Position numbers and translations under genes: made by a program. A stretch of 64,000 nt of DNA from the IMG/VR virus record IMGVR_UViG_3300050016_000116, positions 35,645 to 99,644 of that record; one strand, 5' to 3'. Below are positions 7,088 to 15,544 of the stretch, piece after piece (the stretch's first letter is position 1; every line of letters starts with the position of its first letter). This DNA is from a virus. The notes beneath the pieces are model-generated. The model had not been told where the DNA came from. It searched no databases and saw only the letters and a list, made by a program, of their open reading frames with translations.

Positions 7088-7893
7088 TGCGCGAGGTCAT
7101 CATTGTTCCCCCAGAGAACTCGGCGCGAAAGGGGCGATCGTTCCGCGCAGTCTGTCTTGCGACGATTGAAGCGGACACACTCTGGGGGGAGACCATCACT
7201 GACGACACGCGCCCGGTGCTTGCGGTGTTCGCGGGTTCGGACCAGGAGATGCGTCCCTTCCAGGCGAACCTGCGAATGGGGAGGAAGGCGAACATCATCA
7301 ACGCGGGCAGGAACTCCTACCGGAAGAAGACAGACCGGATGGAGTTCCTGCGGTCAGTCGATTACGAGTACACGTGGCAGCGGGAAGCAGAGGGATCGAT
7401 CCTCACCGTGCGGCTCTCGGAGCTATTCATGCTCGACCCGGGGATGGTCGACCCATGGGGCGCCAAGTTCATCGTCCTCCCCTCCTCCACGTGGGCAGCA
7501 GAGCAGACGATCGATCCCACTCCCGCGGTGATGCACGTGCGAGGTCTTGGGTTCAAGGGTATCGAGCATGAACAGCTCACTGCTCTCGTGCCTCTTGCCG
7601 CTCTCTTCGCGGTATATCTCGACCGGCGCACGCGTTGTCCAATCGTCATGGACGAACGGTTCTACCTCCAGCTCTTCTGCGCCAGTCTCGGGCAAGGACT
7701 CGCATCGTTCGCGTGGGACGGGAGGTACAGCGAGGACTTCGGGGTGAACAAGTCGTTCAAGTTCTCGCAGGACACGGACGACGTTGGGTGCTTCGCGAAG
7801 GGTGTCGCGTTCAAGGCGAACCACGAGCAGATTGAGACCCTTCTCGCAGAGCAAACCACCTACTTCTTCGAGGCTACTCATGGCGCGTCCTGA
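7087..7893 (+). CDS. hypothetical protein coupled to the methyltransferase-helicase
   Basis: 268 aa, sharing one base with the thyX stop and overlapping the following large gene by 14 nt. Mixed alpha/beta sequence. Notable segments are MRPFQANLRMGRKANIINAGRNSYRKKTDR, a basic region that could bind nucleic acid, and VMDERFYLQLFCASLGQGLASF. No recognised domain or membrane segment. The tight coupling to the DUF6094-like methyltransferase/helicase suggests a partner protein; function unknown. Confidence 0.75.
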   Translation: MREVIIVPPENSARKGRSFRAVCLATIEADTLWGETITDDTRPVLAVFAGSDQEMRPFQANLRMGRKANIINAGRNSYRKKTDRMEFLRSVDYEYTWQREAEGSILTVRLSELFMLDPGMVDPWGAKFIVLPSSTWAAEQTIDPTPAVMHVRGLGFKGIEHEQLTALVPLAALFAVYLDRRTRCPIVMDERFYLQLFCASLGQGLASFAWDGRYSEDFGVNKSFKFSQDTDDVGCFAKGVAFKANHEQIETLLAEQTTYFFEATHGAS

Positions 7894-10800
7894 ATCGCAG
7901 GCATTTGCCGGGTTCTTCCCGACACCACTGCATCTCCTCCCGCGCATCGCACGTCTGCTCTCTCCCAGGAGAGAGGAAGGTGCTGAGACATCGATTCTTG
8001 ATCCCTGCGCGGGGGAGGGTCATGCGGTCGTGGAGCTGGCGAAGTACCTCTGCAAGCGCAGTCCGAACATCTTCGTGTGTGAGATGGAGTTCACGCGCTA
8101 CGAAGCGCTTGAGAAGACACTCAGAGGAGTCGGGTGCTGGAAGAACGTTCTCCACGGAGACGCATTCCGGGTCACGTTCAAGAAGGGGAGCAATGAGGGG
8201 GTCTCTGTTCTCTACCTGAACCCTCCCTACGACACGCACCCGGTCTACGGACGGTTGGAGCACAAGTTCCTGGAGAGGTTCACCGACACCCTCAAGGATG
8301 GTGGGATTCTCTTCTACGTGGTTCCGTACTACTCCCTCAAGGCATCGGCGGACTTCTTCGCCTCACGATTCTCTGAGCTGCACTGCTACAAGTTCCCGGG
8401 CTCCGACTTTGAGGCGTTCAAGCAAGTTGTCTTGGTCGGGCAGAAGGGAAGTGGACTATTCGGGGAGAGCAACAAGAAGCTGCGCCAAGACGTGCTCACG
8501 TGGGCGGAGGACCCGGAGCGAATCCAGAAGCTCCCAGCGATCCCGGAGCCGCTCTGGGAGGTCCCTTCTTCCCCGCGGTACCACGATGGGTTGGAGGAGT
8601 GGATCATCCGCCCGGTCGACATCACGGCGCTCACGAAGAAGGTGCGCCCATGGATGCAGTCAGCTCGGAATGGAGCGCTCATCCCCATCCCGGGGATCGT
8701 TCCCGATCTCCCGGTCCAAGAGATGCTCCTGCGCCAGTACCCCGTAGCGACCCCTCCTAGACCCGCGCACATCGCGGCAGGCATCGCATCAGGCATCTTC
8801 AACGGAGCCCGTCTGAAGCCATCCTACCGCGAAAGAAGGGCACTCCCGGCTCTCCTCGTGAAGGGGTGCTTTGACAAGGAGTACCGGACGGTGGAGGAGA
8901 AGAAGGACAAGAACGGGAACACCAAGGGTCTCGTTCAGGTTCAGCAGCCGAAGCTGGTCACCACCGTGCTCGACCTCTCAACGTTCCGCTACCACGTGCT
9001 CAAGAGTGGTGTGGAGCCCTGTAAGGGTATCCCCAAGGTCGAGACGATGAGCGTGGCAGACCTCATCGAGCACTATGGGGACTCGATGACGGGGGTGATG
9101 GGGGTGCAGTGCCCGGTGCTCTACGACCCGAGAAGGGACGCGGACTCCATCCCCATCCCGGAGACACCCAGGAAGCTCTTCAACGCCCAAGCGCACGCGG
9201 TTCGAGCGCTGGTGAAGCTTCTCGGAGGACCATCATCGACGAAGAGGAAGCGAAGGGGGAAGGCAGCGATCCTCCTGGGGGAGATTGGGGTAGGCAAGAG
9301 CACGGTCGCAGCAATGGCAGCAGAGACCATCAAGGCGAAGCGCATCCTCATCATGTGCCCACCTCACCTCTTGACCTCGTGGACGAACGAGTGCGCGGCA
9401 GTGCTCCCGCACGCAGAGGTGGTCGTCCTCAACAATGTGGAGGACGTGGACGCGCTCGTTTCGAGGAAGCAGCGGAGGGGGACGACCAAGCGCACGATCG
9501 TCACGCTCCTCACACGCGAGACAGCGAAGCTATCGCACTCCCGGGAAGGAGTTGGGGGAACTTGCCCGAAGTGCGGGTCATCCCTTCCCTTCGACCCCGA
9601 GGATCTTGCGAAGAAGCGGGAGCGCTGCGAGCACATCCCCAAGACACCCTCCAACAAGCTCGCAGAGATCTCCATCCGACTTGGCTATCGGCTCCTCCCG
9701 TTCTCGGGGGACGTGGCTGCATACTTCGGTGGGTTCTTCGACAAGCAGCGCGCGAATGCCTACGACTCGATGGAGAAGCGGCCGCAATTCCGAGGGCTCA
9801 CCCTCGGGGAGCTGGATGACGCGCTCGTGGAGCTTCTCATGCTTCTCCCGCAGTCTCTCGACAGCGAGACGCGTACCAAGGTCGAGAATGCGATCGTGGT
9901 CATCCTCCATGCAGCGGGAGACGAGGAGCGCACGTTGAAGACAGCGGCAATCGTCGCTGCGAACAACAACTCATGGACCCACTTCGAGCAGGACTTGCTC
10001 CTCTTGCTTCCTCCTGGCGATCCGCGGGTAGCGCAGTTCATCAAGGAAGTGAAGGAAGCTGAGAAGCCCAAGAGCTACGGCGGTGACGTTTGGCACGCGT
10101 TCGAACAGCGAGTGCAGGATTCGAAGGAGGGGAAGGCAAAGGCAGGTTCGATCGATGTCTCCTGGGCATCGGGGGAGCTGATGCTGCACTCGAAGTGCAA
10201 GCGCGGGTCTCTCGAAGCAGCACGTGCAGCGTTCATTGGGATTCGGGTTTTCTCCACCTTCGAGGATGGTGAGCCGTGCGGGGAGTTCCTCTTCCAGGCA
10301 GTTCCGACCCCGAGACGTGTTGCGCTCTCTTCCTACATCACGAAGTACCACCCGGAGCTGTTCGACTTCCTCGTGCTCGACGAAGGACACGAGTACAGCT
10401 CTGACTCCAGCGCGCAGAGCTTCGCTGCCCACCGTCTCACCGCACTCGGGCTCCCCACGATCTTGATGACCGGGACGATCATGAACGGGTACGCAGAGAG
10501 CTTGTTCACGAACCTCTGGGCGCTCTCCCCCGCGTTTCGTTCGGAGTTCGATCGCAACGAGCGCCAGCGGTTCATCGACCGCTACGGGTATCGCAAGCGA
10601 ATCGTGGAGGACCGGGACAAGGAGACCAAACAAGTGGTCGAGTTCGGTTCGCAGTCGGATCGAGTGGTCCGCTCAGAGCGGGTTGTCGGCAATGCTCCCG
10701 GGCTCCTCCCGCTCTTCCTCCTGCGCCACCTTCTCCCCATCTCCGTCACGCTCCACAAGACGGACTTGGCGATCGATCTCCCTCCCCTGCGTCAGGAGAG

Positions 10801-11614
10801 GTTCCGCGTGAAGCCGACAATCAAGCAGCACCAGTTCTACGACCAGCTCAAGGATGCTCTGGTGACGCAGATCAAGGCAGACCGTTACGTGGAAGGACTT
10901 GCGGGGAAGCTCTGGGGTCAGCTTGCAGAGCTACCGTCCTACTTGGACCGGGCGCACGAGGGGTTTGAGATTCGCTACCCGGAGTCGGTGGGTGGAGCCA
11001 TTGTGGCAAGCGTTCCCCCTCTCCCGCTCACCCCCGTGCTCCCAAAGGAGCGATGGATCCTCGACAAGGTGCAGAGCGAGCTGGACGAGGGAAGGAACGT
11101 GATGGTGTTCTCTTGGCACCTCTCGCTCCTCCCGCGACTTCAGCGGCTCATCTCCGAACACATCGGGGAGGACGTTCCTATCCTCTTCGCGGACAAGGTC
11201 CCGACAGCGAAGCGCCAGGATTGGATCGATCGCGAGGTCATCCGGAAGGGAGCGCGGGTGATGTGCGCGAACCCTGTCGCTATCCAGACGGGGCTCAACA
11301 ACTTGGTCTACTTCGCCACGGAGATCTGGCACGAGAACCCGGCGTGCAACCCCATCACCTACCGCCAAGCGGTCGGGCGGGTGGATCGTATCGGGCAGAA
11401 GAAGGACACACGGATCTTCTTCCCGATCTACGAGGAGACACTCCAGGAAGCGCTCTACGACCTCCTGATGAAGAAGGTCGCTGTTTCCGTCAGCACGGAT
11501 GGACTAGATCCCGAGTCAGCACTTCAGGCAGCGGGAGCCGGAGAGGACGAGTACATGATGGGTCTGTCGATTGGTCGGCAGCTCTGGAAGATGATGAACG
11601 AAGAGGCAGCATGA
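7880..11614 (+). CDS. fused N6-adenine-type DNA methyltransferase (DUF6094-like) and SNF2-type helicase
   Basis: 1244 aa from ATG 7880 (the frame is open upstream but that part overlaps a real gene). The N-terminal 250 residues are a Rossmann methyltransferase: SAM motif I DPCAGEG (about 42-48) and catalytic NPPYD at about 114, as in DUF6094 and type I/IIG adenine methylases. A superfamily 2 helicase follows: Walker A GEIGVGKST near 467, a CxxC...C-x-H zinc-like insert near 561, Walker B variant DEGH near 834, and the C-terminal GRVDRIGQKKD motif VI near 1166, as in SNF2/RapA proteins. The architecture resembles phage anti-restriction proteins such as P1 DarB in combining the two activities, but homology to DarB is not shown. 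It may protect or remodel phage DNA. Confidence 0.85.
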   Translation: MARPESQAFAGFFPTPLHLLPRIARLLSPRREEGAETSILDPCAGEGHAVVELAKYLCKRSPNIFVCEMEFTRYEALEKTLRGVGCWKNVLHGDAFRVTFKKGSNEGVSVLYLNPPYDTHPVYGRLEHKFLERFTDTLKDGGILFYVVPYYSLKASADFFASRFSELHCYKFPGSDFEAFKQVVLVGQKGSGLFGESNKKLRQDVLTWAEDPERIQKLPAIPEPLWEVPSSPRYHDGLEEWIIRPVDITALTKKVRPWMQSARNGALIPIPGIVPDLPVQEMLLRQYPVATPPRPAHIAAGIASGIFNGARLKPSYRERRALPALLVKGCFDKEYRTVEEKKDKNGNTKGLVQVQQPKLVTTVLDLSTFRYHVLKSGVEPCKGIPKVETMSVADLIEHYGDSMTGVMGVQCPVLYDPRRDADSIPIPETPRKLFNAQAHAVRALVKLLGGPSSTKRKRRGKAAILLGEIGVGKSTVAAMAAETIKAKRILIMCPPHLLTSWTNECAAVLPHAEVVVLNNVEDVDALVSRKQRRGTTKRTIVTLLTRETAKLSHSREGVGGTCPKCGSSLPFDPEDLAKKRERCEHIPKTPSNKLAEISIRLGYRLLPFSGDVAAYFGGFFDKQRANAYDSMEKRPQFRGLTLGELDDALVELLMLLPQSLDSETRTKVENAIVVILHAAGDEERTLKTAAIVAANNNSWTHFEQDLLLLLPPGDPRVAQFIKEVKEAEKPKSYGGDVWHAFEQRVQDSKEGKAKAGSIDVSWASGELMLHSKCKRGSLEAARAAFIGIRVFSTFEDGEPCGEFLFQAVPTPRRVALSSYITKYHPELFDFLVLDEGHEYSSDSSAQSFAAHRLTALGLPTILMTGTIMNGYAESLFTNLWALSPAFRSEFDRNERQRFIDRYGYRKRIVEDRDKETKQVVEFGSQSDRVVRSERVVGNAPGLLPLFLLRHLLPISVTLHKTDLAIDLPPLRQERFRVKPTIKQHQFYDQLKDALVTQIKADRYVEGLAGKLWGQLAELPSYLDRAHEGFEIRYPESVGGAIVASVPPLPLTPVLPKERWILDKVQSELDEGRNVMVFSWHLSLLPRLQRLISEHIGEDVPILFADKVPTAKRQDWIDREVIRKGARVMCANPVAIQTGLNNLVYFATEIWHENPACNPITYRQAVGRVDRIGQKKDTRIFFPIYEETLQEALYDLLMKKVAVSVSTDGLDPESALQAAGAGEDEYMMGLSIGRQLWKMMNEEAA

Positions 11615-11841
11615 GTGAGGAGAGGTCATGGCAAGAGTATCGACCACGGTGGGCTCAGCACGTCAGAGGCGAGCACACGACAAGAGGACTGACCCCGAGC
11701 GACAGCCAGGTGTGGAAGGTGACGTGCGAGACGTGCGGGGAGACGTACGGACCCCTCCCCTGCAACACGGGGATGGTGCGCAACCACATCGCGAAGTTCG
11801 CGCTTCAGCACGCACATCGGGATCCTCTTCTCCCGAAGTGA
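11611..11841 (+). CDS. small zinc-finger protein
   Basis: 76 aa, ATGA overlap with the helicase stop. Contains CETCGETYGPLPCNTGMVRNH, a CxxC followed at classical spacing by His residues (NHIAKFALQHAH), i.e. a C2H2-like finger. Probably a small DNA-binding protein translated with the helicase. No closer assignment. Confidence 0.7.
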   Translation: MSEERSWQEYRPRWAQHVRGEHTTRGLTPSDSQVWKVTCETCGETYGPLPCNTGMVRNHIAKFALQHAHRDPLLPK

Positions 11842-12251
11842 AGCGGGTCCCGGTCGACTTCCGTTACGATGCGGTGAACCCGGACTTCCTTCTGGCGCTC
11901 GCGAAGATCGGATCGTACGCGTCGGAAAAGTACGGGAGCTGGTCGCAATACACCGGAGCACGTCTCCTCGGAGATAAGGATCCCGTCAATCACATCTACG
12001 AACACCTCCGGCAGTACCAGATGAACGAGGGGTACGATCACTTTGACGGAGACGTGCGCTGGCATCTCGTCGCGGTCGCTTACAATGCCATGATGAGCTT
12101 CTGGTACCACTCGAAGTGGGGCGCGCTTCGTCACCCCCTCGACCTCAAGGAGGATTCGAAAAGCGCTTTTCGAACCGGGGAGGTTCGCTCCGTTCCCGGC
12201 ATCCGCATCTACGAGTTTCCAGGGGAAAAGAAGCCCTCCAAGAAAAAGTAA
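11838..12251 (+). CDS. dATP/dGTP diphosphohydrolase-like protein (DUF5664/MazG-like)
   Basis: 137 aa from GTG 11838 (4-nt overlap). RYDAVNPDFLLALAKIGSYASEKYG followed by HIYEHLRQYQMNEGYDHFDGDVRWHLVAVAYNAMMSFWY matches the phage DUF5664 family (RYDLLPPEAL...A..Y..KYG...W; RHL.A...GE..D...HL.H..WN). These all-alpha NTP-pyrophosphatases hydrolyse dATP/dGTP and are used by phages to shape the nucleotide pool. A palindrome copy (12155-12174) lies in frame near the 3' end and is translated as DSKSAFR, followed by a Lys-rich tail, so the C-terminal 35 residues were probably altered by the repeat. Confidence 0.72.
   Translation: MKRVPVDFRYDAVNPDFLLALAKIGSYASEKYGSWSQYTGARLLGDKDPVNHIYEHLRQYQMNEGYDHFDGDVRWHLVAVAYNAMMSFWYHSKWGALRHPLDLKEDSKSAFRTGEVRSVPGIRIYEFPGEKKPSKKK
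12155..12174. repeat. palindrome copy 2, inside a coding sequence
   Basis: Perfect 20-bp TTCGAAAAGCGCTTTTCGAA within the 3' part of the diphosphohydrolase-like gene, read in frame as DSKSAFR. Confidence 0.95.
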
Positions 12252-12260
12252 GAAAAGAAC

Positions 12261-12288
12261 TTGCGAAGCTTCGCAGAAGGTTTATAGT
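12261..12288 (+). promoter_or_regulatory. sigma-70-like promoter before the methyltransferase leader
   Basis: TTGCGA (12261-12266), 16-bp spacer, TATAGT (12283-12288), just after the stop of the preceding gene. The closest match to a bacterial consensus promoter in the window. The spacer holds GCTTCGCAGAAGGTTT, similar to GCTTCGCAAGAGGTTT at 59249-59264, which precedes another promoter-like site. Confidence 0.55.
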
Positions 12289-12350
12289 CTCTCTTGTCCC
12301 CGCCGCTCTCCGAGAGAAACGGAGCGCTTCCGGGGCAGGAGGATACGAAG

Positions 12351-12428
12351 ATGAACATCGCGCAGCTCCAGGCTCTCCGGTCGTTGGCTCTTCCCCTCAC
12401 GGGCCGCCTGTGCGCTACGAGGCACTGA
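12351..12428 (+). CDS. 25-aa leader peptide overlapping the methyltransferase start
   Basis: Short ORF with a strong AGGAGG Shine-Dalgarno (12337-12342). Its TGA overlaps the ATG of the methyltransferase (TGATG), so translation of the methyltransferase, which has no obvious Shine-Dalgarno of its own, is probably coupled to it. The peptide is Leu/Ala/Arg-rich (QLQALRSLALPL). It could be a regulatory leader or the 5' stub of a gene replaced by the methyltransferase insertion. Confidence 0.5.
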   Translation: MNIAQLQALRSLALPLTGRLCATRH

Positions 12429-13285
12429 TGGTTGCTCGAACATCGAAGGCGAGCCACGGCGCGGCGGTGAAGTTGATCGTGGGCGACACGCGCGACGAGT
12501 TGCAGCGGCTCTCTGCCGGGATGTTCAACTGTTGCGTAACGAGCCCCCCGTACTGGGGACTCCGCGACTACGGGCACAAGACGCAGATCGGCGCAGAGGA
12601 CACCGTGGACGCCTACATTGCTTCGCTCGTGCAAGTGTTCCGTGAGGTGCGGCGCACGTTGCGTGACGACGGTACCCTCTGGCTCAACATCGGAGACAGC
12701 TACACGAGCGGCAACCGCACGTGGCGCGACCCGGACAAAAAGAACCCGGCGCGCGGGATGAGCTACCGTGCCCCAACCCCAAAGGGGTTGAAGCCGAAGG
12801 ATCTGATCGGCGTGCCGTGGCGCCTGGCGTTCGCTCTCCAGGCGGACGGGTGGTTCTTGCGGTCGGACATCATCTGGTACAAGCCCAACTGCCAGCCCGA
12901 ATCGGTGAAGGATCGTCCGACCCAGTCGCACGAGTACATCTTTCTGCTCTCCAAGTCGCAGGACTACTACTACGACACGGAGTCGGTCCGGCAGCCCACG
13001 AAGGACGGGCGCTCTACGCGCATGCGTCGCTCGGTGTGGGAGGTCAACACGGAGCCGTACGCAGGGGCGCATTTCGCCGTGTTCCCGCCGTCACTCGTCC
13101 GGCCATGCGTCCTCGCAGGCAGTCCGAAGAGCGGTCTTGTGCTGGACCCGTTCTTCGGCTCCGGCGCTCTCGGCGTCGCGTGCCTTGAGACGGATCGTTC
13201 CTGCATCGGTATCGAGGTAAAGGAGGAGTACGCGGAGCTGGCTAGGGAGCGGCTGCGAGGTCTCCAGCTTGGGCTACTAGGATGA
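12428..13285 (+). CDS. site-specific DNA methyltransferase (N4-cytosine/N6-adenine, beta class)
   Basis: 285 aa. Catalytic motif IV TSPPYW at about residue 38 comes before SAM motif I (LDPFFGSGALGVACLETDRSCIGIE) near the C-terminus: beta-class order. KDLIGVPWRLAFALQADGW, SQSHEYIFLLSKSQDYYYD and the VWEVNTEPY segment are standard for this family. Modifies DNA at an unknown short site, most likely for protection from host restriction. No restriction enzyme lies next to it. Flanked by a leader stub and an antisense gene remnant, it looks like an inserted cargo gene. Confidence 0.88.
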   Translation: MVARTSKASHGAAVKLIVGDTRDELQRLSAGMFNCCVTSPPYWGLRDYGHKTQIGAEDTVDAYIASLVQVFREVRRTLRDDGTLWLNIGDSYTSGNRTWRDPDKKNPARGMSYRAPTPKGLKPKDLIGVPWRLAFALQADGWFLRSDIIWYKPNCQPESVKDRPTQSHEYIFLLSKSQDYYYDTESVRQPTKDGRSTRMRRSVWEVNTEPYAGAHFAVFPPSLVRPCVLAGSPKSGLVLDPFFGSGALGVACLETDRSCIGIEVKEEYAELARERLRGLQLGLLG

Positions 13286-13480
13286 GCGCGCGAATTGCCA
13301 GTCAGCGTGTACGACGCATGCGCTCTTTTGGAGGTGGCGAACCTGGAGCTTCCGCTCCGTCCCACCGTCGAAGTACAACTCGAACAGTGGCTTTCCGTCG
13401 TTCCCTAGGACTTCGCAGGTACCCGGTCGTGGCATCTGCCGGCTCTCGTCCATCATCGTCAGCTCTACATCCACGGCCAT
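13277..13480 (-). CDS. antisense short gene or gene remnant
   Basis: 67 codons on the minus strand, convergent with the methyltransferase. The peptide (CEVLGNDGKPLFELYFDGG) has a natural composition, unlike the plus-strand reading of the same DNA. There is no Shine-Dalgarno or promoter, and the frame stays open a few codons upstream, so it is probably the 3' end of a gene carried in with the methyltransferase. The stretch 13481-13535 shows nothing else except the AGGGAGG before the next gene. Confidence 0.4.
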   Translation of the reverse strand: MAVDVELTMMDESRQMPRPGTCEVLGNDGKPLFELYFDGGTERKLQVRHLQKSACVVHADWQFARSS

Positions 13481-13535
13481 GTACGTCGGGGTCGAAAGGG
13501 ACGGCTATGTCCACTCGTGAAGCAGGGAGGGCGTC

Positions 13536-13916
13536 ATGACCAAGTGTCAGTGTGGGAAGGAGTACCGGAAGGGGACTCTTGCAGTCGTGGTTGGGGGTCC
13601 CAGCAAGAAGCTCGCGGGCAAGAGGGTTTGTCCGGAGTGCGCTGCGGGCGGGATCCTCCTCGTCGCATCGAAGCGTCCCGTTGTTCACTCCGACGATGGT
13701 TCGATTGCGAGGGAGGAGCGAACAATCCTCCGCTCAGCTCTGAAGCCCATCATCAAGAATCTGGATGCTCAGGTGAAGGCGTTGACCATGACAGAACGTC
13801 CTGCCGGCTCGCTCTCACCTGAGCAAGTAGAGGCAGTGCAGTTCGTCAAGGGCAAGATCGAAGGCATGGAGAACATGCTGGCAGTCCTCAAGAACGCAGC
13901 GAAGGAGGCGTCATGA
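13536..13916 (+). CDS. zinc-ribbon protein
   Basis: 126 aa with AGGGAGG upstream of the ATG. Residues 4-6 (CQC) and a CPEC pair near residue 32 make an N-terminal zinc ribbon; the rest is helical (LRSALKPIIKNLDAQVKALTM...VKGKIEGMENMLAVLKNAAK), probably a coiled coil. ATGA overlap with the next gene. A small nucleic-acid-binding or structural accessory protein is likely; no family recognised. Confidence 0.7.
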   Translation: MTKCQCGKEYRKGTLAVVVGGPSKKLAGKRVCPECAAGGILLVASKRPVVHSDDGSIAREERTILRSALKPIIKNLDAQVKALTMTERPAGSLSPEQVEAVQFVKGKIEGMENMLAVLKNAAKEAS

Positions 13917-14128
13917 TCACCGAACTTCAGGCTGCTTCTCGCAATTACCAGCGAGCGCTGGAAGACCAAGAGATCATCCTTCACTTCGGGTACGAGGTAC
14001 CCGTTTCGGTCTTGCTCCGGATCGTCGAGACCAGAACGGTTCTCACGAAGCTCATTCTGAGTGTCCTGAAGCCCTCTCCTGCGCCTTTCGACCCCTCTTC
14101 CAGCTCCGAGTCCATCCCCTTCCCTTGA
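13913..14128 (+). CDS. hypothetical small helical protein
   Basis: 71 aa, coupled to the zinc-ribbon gene. Helical core (RNYQRALEDQEIILHF, VLLRIVETRTVLTKLILSVL) and a Pro/Ser-rich tail. The hydrophobic C-terminal helix might touch membrane, but it is short. Function unknown. Confidence 0.6.
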   Translation: MITELQAASRNYQRALEDQEIILHFGYEVPVSVLLRIVETRTVLTKLILSVLKPSPAPFDPSSSSESIPFP

Positions 14129-14335
14129 GTGCGTCCTAAGGCATCCTAGGCGCAGCAATCACGTACGGTCCCCTAAGCAATACCGCGCTGAGGTAACACG
14201 TCGCGACGTGTCCTCGGAAAGGCAACGGGACGGGCGGACAGCGAACGGTAACGTGCTGGTCCGCCACTATTCTTTCATCCCCCCTCACTCTGGGGTAGGC
14301 TTCTCCGGTAACTCAACCAACGGAGAAGCTACCCC
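14129..14335. other. intergenic region with palindrome and promoter-like site
   Basis: Non-coding. Contains GCGTCCTAAGGCATCCTAGGCGC (CCTAG-type element, 14133-14155 region), a perfect 16-bp palindrome ACACGTCGCGACGTGT (14196-14211) and the TAGGCT promoter-like site at 14296. It marks a transcription break before the adhesin gene. Confidence 0.6.
14296..14301 (+). promoter_or_regulatory. -10-like TAGGCT before adhesin gene
   Basis: TAGGCT preceded by GGGG, with TTTCAT 17 nt upstream as a possible -35. A leader with GGAGAAG follows, then ATG 14336. Confidence 0.45.
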
Positions 14336-15490
14336 ATGGCAGTCCTCGCGCTCCTTCCTGCGTACCTCATCAACCAAGTTGCAATCGGTGGTGGGGCGTC
14401 TGGTCCCCTGGTGCTTCGAGCTGGAGAGAAGATCTCCGACTCTGCAACCCTTGCATTGGTGCTTGGTGCCGGTGGGCAGGTTGCATCGACGTCGGATCCC
14501 ATCGTGTCCGCTGCGCAGTTGGTCGTCACCAAGTTGCGTGCGAACGGAGCAGATGAGCGGATCTGCAACGAGATGATGATCGCAGCACTGGCTGCATCGT
14601 TCGGTTCGGGCGAGGGCAACGCGGAGTTCGGCGATGGGTCGGATGGAGCCGTCGTGTTTGACGGTGTCGCAACCGTCCTCGGTCTCGTCCCTTCCACGAA
14701 GGCGTACACCCTCACGAAGGACATCTTTGTGAAGACTGCCGTAGTGGCAGCGGGTGCGATCATCATCGGCGCGGGCTTCCGGATCTTCGCCTCGGTGTCT
14801 CTCACGAACAACGGGACCATCCACAACGGCGGCAACCCGGGACTCATCGGTTCCGCGGGAGCGGGCGGCGCAGCGGGTGGCGCAGTCGCAGCCGGTTCTC
14901 TCGGTGGAGGTAGCGCCGGAGGAGCGGGTGGGTCTGCGGGTGTCGGAGCGGCTGGCGCGGCTCAGACGGCCAACACGGGCTTCCCGGGTGGCACTGGCAT
15001 CGGCGGTGTCGGTGGAGGGGACGGCACGCACCTCGGTGGTGCAGCCGGCACGTGGAGCGCGATGGCAGCCGCGGACGGTAACTTCCGCACCCTCTCTGCG
15101 GCGGTCAACGGCTGGGTCATCAGCGGTGCCGGCACCACCTTCACGCTCAAGGGTGGGTCGGGCGGTGGCGGTGGCGCTTCCGACAACGCAGACGGTGGCG
15201 GCGGTGGCGGTGGGTCGGGCGCAGGCGTGATGGTCATCGCGGCCTACTTGCTCATCAACAACGGCGTCATCCACTGCAACGGGGGACTCGGCGGAGCTGG
15301 CTTCTCGCCCGGCAACAACGCGGGTGGGGGTGCTGGCGGCGGCGCAGGCGACCTCATCACGGTGGCGCGCACCTACTTGGGCACGGGCACCTACTCGGTC
15401 GCAGGGGGTGTCGGTGGCGCCAAGGTCGGAGCTGCGGGAGTCGCGGGGCTCCCCGGAGCGGTCGGAACGTTCCTCCAGCTCGCGGCCTGA
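14336..15490 (+). CDS. glycine-rich tail fibre / adhesin
   Basis: 384 aa. Residues 1-135 form a beta-rich stem with the common phage fibre segment TVLGLVPSTKAYTLTKDIFVKTAVVAAGAIIIGAG (split here: TKAYTLTKDIF, then a hydrophobic strand). From about 160 to 370 it is dominated by Gly-rich runs (GGAGG, GGGGGGSG) separated by short strands, as in T4 gp38-type adhesins with polyglycine-II helix bundles. It ends in FLQLAA. Likely the receptor-binding tip of a fibre. It sits away from the tail module and has its own promoter-like site. The palindrome overlaps just past its stop. Confidence 0.75.
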   Translation: MAVLALLPAYLINQVAIGGGASGPLVLRAGEKISDSATLALVLGAGGQVASTSDPIVSAAQLVVTKLRANGADERICNEMMIAALAASFGSGEGNAEFGDGSDGAVVFDGVATVLGLVPSTKAYTLTKDIFVKTAVVAAGAIIIGAGFRIFASVSLTNNGTIHNGGNPGLIGSAGAGGAAGGAVAAGSLGGGSAGGAGGSAGVGAAGAAQTANTGFPGGTGIGGVGGGDGTHLGGAAGTWSAMAAADGNFRTLSAAVNGWVISGAGTTFTLKGGSGGGGGASDNADGGGGGGGSGAGVMVIAAYLLINNGVIHCNGGLGGAGFSPGNNAGGGAGGGAGDLITVARTYLGTGTYSVAGGVGGAKVGAAGVAGLPGAVGTFLQLAA

Positions 15491-15510
15491 TTCGAAAAGC
15501 GCTTTTCGAA
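15491..15510. repeat. palindrome copy 3
   Basis: Perfect 20-bp core TTCGAAAAGCGCTTTTCGAA, starting one base after the adhesin stop (TGA 15488-15490) and followed 2 nt later by a GACGGCACTC motif. Confidence 0.95.
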
Positions 15511-15512
15511 AG

Positions 15513-15523
15513 GACGGCACTCG
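15513..15523 (+). promoter_or_regulatory. GACGGCACTCG motif
   Basis: One-mismatch copy of GACGGCACTCT. Here a leader with AGGAGG (15531-15536) follows before ATG 15545, which argues that the motif is a transcription signal rather than a ribosome-binding site. Confidence 0.4.
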
Positions 15524-15544
15524 GGTGGGTAGGAGGATTCCCTC

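Noticed and set aside
7880-11614. Type I or III restriction enzyme
   Set aside because: Methylase and helicase parts are present, but no PD-(D/E)xK nuclease motif or specificity subunit was seen.
12116-12427. N-terminal extension of the methyltransferase frame
   Set aside because: Overlaps another gene and a non-coding promoter region; ATG 12428 with the overlapping leader ORF is a better start.
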